Origin: DATBFU01 sp046735265
Lineage (GTDB): Bacteria > Acidobacteriota > Thermoanaerobaculia > UBA5066 > Gp7-AA6
Direction: 5' to 3'
DNA: 9,375 nt
Assembly (NCBI GenBank): GCA_046735265.1
Contig: JBKPSZ010000317.1
Location: 1 to 9,375 of the forward strand
Position 1 is the first letter of the stretch. Each line of letters opens with the position of its first letter. Positions 6,661 to 9,375 of this stretch are shown here, in pieces. Position numbers and translations under genes: made by a program. The notes beneath the pieces were generated by a model that saw only the letters and a list, made by a program, of their open reading frames with translations, made no database searches and was not told the origin of the DNA.

Positions 6661-8987
6661 TGGACCACCAGGGTCGCCGAGGAGGTCGAGCCCGGCGCCT
6701 GATCGAAGGAGACGACGGAACGGCCGGCCGCCACCCCCTGAAAGCGGATGCGGGCGATCGGTTTCGTGCCCGCGAGCGCGGTGCCTCCGGGGAGCTCGAG
6801 AACGACGCGACCCGGCTCGAGCCGCGTGTCCGCCTCCCCCGCCGACTCGATGATCGGTTCGACACCGATGACCGAGAGCACGGCCGGATCGAAGCGCACG
6901 GCGAGAACGGAAGGCGGGAGGCTGTCGCCGGTCGCGCGCACCGAGACCGTCACGGCCTCGCCGGCTTTGAGCGACGCGGAGGACGGATCGAGGTCATAGA
7001 CCGGCGCCGCGGTCGCGGCGGCGATCGAGAGCCCGCCCGACTCCGCGGTCGACGCGAAGCCGGACGAAGACGACGCCCCGGAGAGGTTCGCGCCCTGCGG
7101 CTGATTCGGCGGAGGAGTCGGCTGAGGAACGGGCTTCGCGAACGGATCGTTCGGCGCCCCGCCCGGAGTCAGGTTCTGCGGCTGGGGCGCCTGCGGCTGA
7201 CCCTGCGGAGGCGGCGCCTGCACCGGCGGCTGGCGGCGCTGGATCTCGAACGGTCCGGGACCGGCGTTCGATTCAACGCGCGGCGCGCCCTGGAAAGAGA
7301 TGTTCTGGTCGGTGCCGACGTACACCGGCGAGACGTCCTCTTCGGTGATGTCCGGGATCCGGATGATGTGCGGCGTCATTGTCAGGACGATGTCGGTCGT
7401 CTGATCGTCCTTGGCGACGTTTGTAACCAGGCGACCGATGATCGGCAGGTCCGACAGGAAAGGGATCTGCGTGTCGGTCCGCTTCCGGTCGCGGCGAAAG
7501 AGTCCGGCGAGCAGGTTCGTCTCGCCGTCCTTCAGCCGGATGTTCGACGAGATCGTGCGCGTGCCGATGATCGGAAGAGGTGATCCGTTCTCGACCGGCA
7601 CGCTCCCGGTGACCTGCGAGACCTCGACGGTCAGCTTGAGCGTGATCTCCCGGTTGTGGTGGACACGAGGCTCCACCTCGATCTTGATGCCGACGTCCTG
7701 ATATTGAAAGGACGTCACCGGAACGATGTTGCCGCCGACGGTCGAGCCGGTATTGAACGTCGTCACGGGAATCGGCTGCCGATCGCCGATGACGAGCTGC
7801 GCTTTCTGCCCCTCGGCGATGCGCAGTTGCGGCTTGGCGAGCAGCTCCGCCGCCCCCTGGTTCTTGATGAAGTTGTAGGCGATCGACGGGATCTGGAAAC
7901 CGAAGGAGTTGATCGAGAGCTGCTTCAGCTGGTCCCAGGTGAACTGCCCGGCCGGGATCTGTCCGCCGATGTTGCTGACTCCCCCGGGTGCCGGAGCGGC
8001 CGCCGAGATGGAGTACTTCGAGAGAACGGGTCCGAGGTCCAGGACTTTGGTCGTATTGACCTGCAGGAGCTCGACGTCCACGACCACTTCGGCCACCTGC
8101 TTGTCGTTCTGCTCGATGATCCGCTCCGCGATCGCGACCTTGTCGGCGGTGTCGCGCAGCGTGATCGAGTTCTCCGCCTTGTTGATCGAGATTCGCGTCG
8201 TCTGGAGGAGAGCGCGCAGCGCGTTCGAGACTTCCGTCACGTCGCCGTTGGAGAGGAAGAACGTGCGGATGACGAGGTCCTCGTAAGTCTTCCGGTTCTG
8301 CGGCGTGTCCGCCGCGATCAGCATCGTCTTCTCGTCGATCACCTTGTAGAAGTGATTCTCCTGGCGCATCAGGGTCTCGAGAGCCGACTGGAAAGGGAGG
8401 CTCGTCAGCACGATCGAGACGTTGTCGTCCTTCAGCTGCGGGTCGAAGATCACGTTGATCCCGGCCGCGGCGGCGAGCGACTGGTAGATCTGCTTGATCG
8501 GCTTCGGCTGAGGGAAGTTCAGGCTGATGGGCTTGTCGCTCGCCGGCTCGAGCATCGGGAGCTTCGCGCGGGCCCCGCGGACGCGCTTCTTGACCGATTC
8601 GAGCTTCGAATCGGCCGACCGCTCCGAGGCGAGCCTCACCGAGTCTTCGCGCGCCTTGCGGAGCTCCACTTCGGCGAAGTCATTCGTCGGATCGAGCAGA
8701 ACCGCCTGCTCGAGCTCGACGATCGCGAGATCCGGGTTGCCGGAGCTGCGGTAGAGCTTCCCCCTTTCGAAGTGGGCCTGCGACGCCTTCAGCTTCACGC
8801 GGACGAGCGAGTTCTTGTACTGGGGGTTGTCCGGAGCGAGCTCGAGCGCCTTCTGCAGGTGCAGGACCGCGAGATCCCACTGCTCCGTCGCTTCGGCGTC
8901 GCGCGCCTGCGCGAAGTTGCGGTAGGCGCTGCAACCCGCCGATGCGACGAGAAGGACGACCCCGAGACCGAGTCGAACGAACTTCAT
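6657..8987 (-). CDS. Lipoprotein secretin with N-terminal TPRs and C-terminal cohesin-like domain
   Basis: This is the outer-membrane pore of a type II secretion or type IV pilus-like system, 776 residues. Order: lipoprotein signal with ASAGC (Cys19); two or so TPR-like helical repeats (about 20-130, with LQKALELAPDN and LEQAVLLDPTN); an STN/N0 domain from 154; a secretin_N domain at about 235-295; the secretin core at about 298-542, containing the signature IPFLSDLPIIGRL and ending VLTMTPHIIR; a Pro/Gln-rich linker at about 585-650; and a cohesin-like beta domain at about 660-776 (SLKAGEAVTVSVRA, AVRFDPAVLSVIGVEP, IARIRFQG). I chose ATG 8987 because it gives a proper lipoprotein signal and has GAGAGGG 9 nt upstream; GTG 9035 or ATG 9032 would add an acidic leader and overlap the gene before. 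The cohesin-like end is not part of standard GspD or PilQ. Confidence 0.94.
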   Translation of the reverse strand: MKFVRLGLGVVLLVASAGCSAYRNFAQARDAEATEQWDLAVLHLQKALELAPDNPQYKNSLVRVKLKASQAHFERGKLYRSSGNPDLAIVELEQAVLLDPTNDFAEVELRKAREDSVRLASERSADSKLESVKKRVRGARAKLPMLEPASDKPISLNFPQPKPIKQIYQSLAAAAGINVIFDPQLKDDNVSIVLTSLPFQSALETLMRQENHFYKVIDEKTMLIAADTPQNRKTYEDLVIRTFFLSNGDVTEVSNALRALLQTTRISINKAENSITLRDTADKVAIAERIIEQNDKQVAEVVVDVELLQVNTTKVLDLGPVLSKYSISAAAPAPGGVSNIGGQIPAGQFTWDQLKQLSINSFGFQIPSIAYNFIKNQGAAELLAKPQLRIAEGQKAQLVIGDRQPIPVTTFNTGSTVGGNIVPVTSFQYQDVGIKIEVEPRVHHNREITLKLTVEVSQVTGSVPVENGSPLPIIGTRTISSNIRLKDGETNLLAGLFRRDRKRTDTQIPFLSDLPIIGRLVTNVAKDDQTTDIVLTMTPHIIRIPDITEEDVSPVYVGTDQNISFQGAPRVESNAGPGPFEIQRRQPPVQAPPPQGQPQAPQPQNLTPGGAPNDPFAKPVPQPTPPPNQPQGANLSGASSSSGFASTAESGGLSIAAATAAPVYDLDPSSASLKAGEAVTVSVRATGDSLPPSVLAVRFDPAVLSVIGVEPIIESAGEADTRLEPGRVVLELPGGTALAGTKPIARIRFQGVAAGRSVVSFDQAPGSTSSATLVVH

Positions 8988-8996
8988 GACCGCGTG

Positions 8997-9003
8997 CCCT
9001 CTC
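8997..9003 (-). promoter_or_regulatory. Ribosome binding site of the secretin gene
   Basis: GAGAGGG read on the minus strand ends 9 nt before ATG 8987. It decides the start in favour of the lipoprotein signal MKFVRLGLG over the upstream GTG 9035 and ATG 9032. Confidence 0.6.
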
Positions 9004-9031
9004 TTCTCTGGTCTTGCGTCGAGCTCGCCCA

Positions 9032-9375
9032 TCACTGCTCGATCCCGACCCGGCGCTTCTCCCCTTCCGGGAAGCCGACGAAACCGACGTCGATCGACTC
9101 GTAACCGACGCGCCGGAGAATGAACTGCTCGAAGACGGTGTCCCCGGCCCGCGCATTCACGATGCGATCGCCCGCGGCGAGGACCGCGATCGGACGATCG
9201 CGAGGGCCGAAGCTTCCGACGAACTTGAAGGAAATCGGGGGCGGCGCCGGCGTGGGCGTCGGCGGAGGAGGCGGCAGCGGGCCGACGTACCGGGGGTCGC
9301 CGGGCTGCGGCGGAGGAGGAGGCGCAGGGGTCGGCGTCGGCGGAGGAGGCCGGGTCGGCTCCCGCAGGTCGAAGA
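9032..9375 (-). CDS. GspC/PilP-like connector protein, C-terminal part (5' end beyond window)
   Basis: The last 113 residues of a protein read from beyond the right edge, with stop TGA at 9034-9032. The visible N-terminal half is a proline-rich linker (two PPPPTPTPAPPP-type blocks separated by QPGDPRYVGPL). The second half is a compact beta-rich domain: FKFVGSFG, PIAVLAAGDRIVNARAGDTV, FILRRVGYESIDVGF and a final RRVGIEQ. This pattern, a phi-x-G strand followed by a 'value + GD + function' strand, is that of the homology region of GspC and of PilP, which link the inner-membrane platform to the secretin's N0 domain. The position directly before the secretin gene agrees with that. Sequence similarity is modest, so the family call is inference; the reading frame itself is clear. 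The stop is followed 44 nt later by the secretin ATG. Confidence 0.75.
   Translation of the reverse strand, partial: FDLREPTRPPPPTPTPAPPPPPQPGDPRYVGPLPPPPPTPTPAPPPISFKFVGSFGPRDRPIAVLAAGDRIVNARAGDTVFEQFILRRVGYESIDVGFVGFPEGEKRRVGIEQ
9255..9350 (-). repeat. Direct repeat encoding the proline-rich linker
   Basis: GGCGTCGGCGGAGGAGGC (plus-strand reading) occurs at 9255-9272 and again at 9333-9350, a 78-nt period equal to 26 codons. Both copies lie in the same frame of the GspC/PilP-like gene and encode PPPPTPT. It looks like an internal duplication of a linker segment. Confidence 0.6.

Noticed and set aside
7656..9104. Long plus-strand open frame opposite the secretin (482 codons)
   Set aside because: Antisense shadow; composition dominated by Arg, Asp, Leu and Val with no motif, while the opposite strand has complete secretin signatures.

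Overview
The window is high-GC bacterial DNA with tightly packed genes and strong codon bias. The organism is most likely an acidobacterium or a close relative. The main reason is the kinase at 1288-3720: its N-terminus (TGTRLGPYVI...GRGGMGEVYRAR) and its kinase / single membrane helix / TolB-like domain / TPR layout are typical of the large Ser/Thr kinase families of Acidobacteriota. The secretion cluster of lipoprotein secretin plus tandem GspG-like pseudopilins fits too. This assignment is inferred from protein style, not measured.

Right part (9375 down to 5071, all minus strand): a compact type II secretion / type IV pilus-like operon that enters from beyond the right edge. In order of transcription it has the C-terminal end of a GspC/PilP-like connector with a proline-rich linker; a TPR-containing lipoprotein secretin with an unusual cohesin-like domain at its C-terminus; and three consecutive small pseudopilins. 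The third pseudopilin lacks the conserved Glu at mature position 5. Several junctions overlap by a few bases, which suggests translational coupling. Together these genes would build an outer-membrane pore, its inner-membrane connector and the pseudopilus.

Middle (5036 to 3738, minus): an M16 zinc peptidase begins 34 nt after the third pseudopilin and is probably read from the same transcript. It converges on the plus-strand membrane Ser/Thr kinase, with only 17 nt between the two stop codons.

Left part (1194 to 1, minus): a complete dUTPase gene (dut), divergent from the kinase across a 93-nt intergenic region. Its stop codon overlaps the GTG start of a metallo-beta-lactamase-fold lipoprotein that runs off the left edge.

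There are no RNA genes, insertion sequences, CRISPR arrays, attachment sites or convincing terminators. Apart from the 93-nt divergent region, the gaps between genes are 34 nt or less. The points most worth following are the secretin-cohesin fusion, the Glu5-less third pseudopilin, and the dut-MBL coupling. I see no wholly new system, only unusual variants of known machines.
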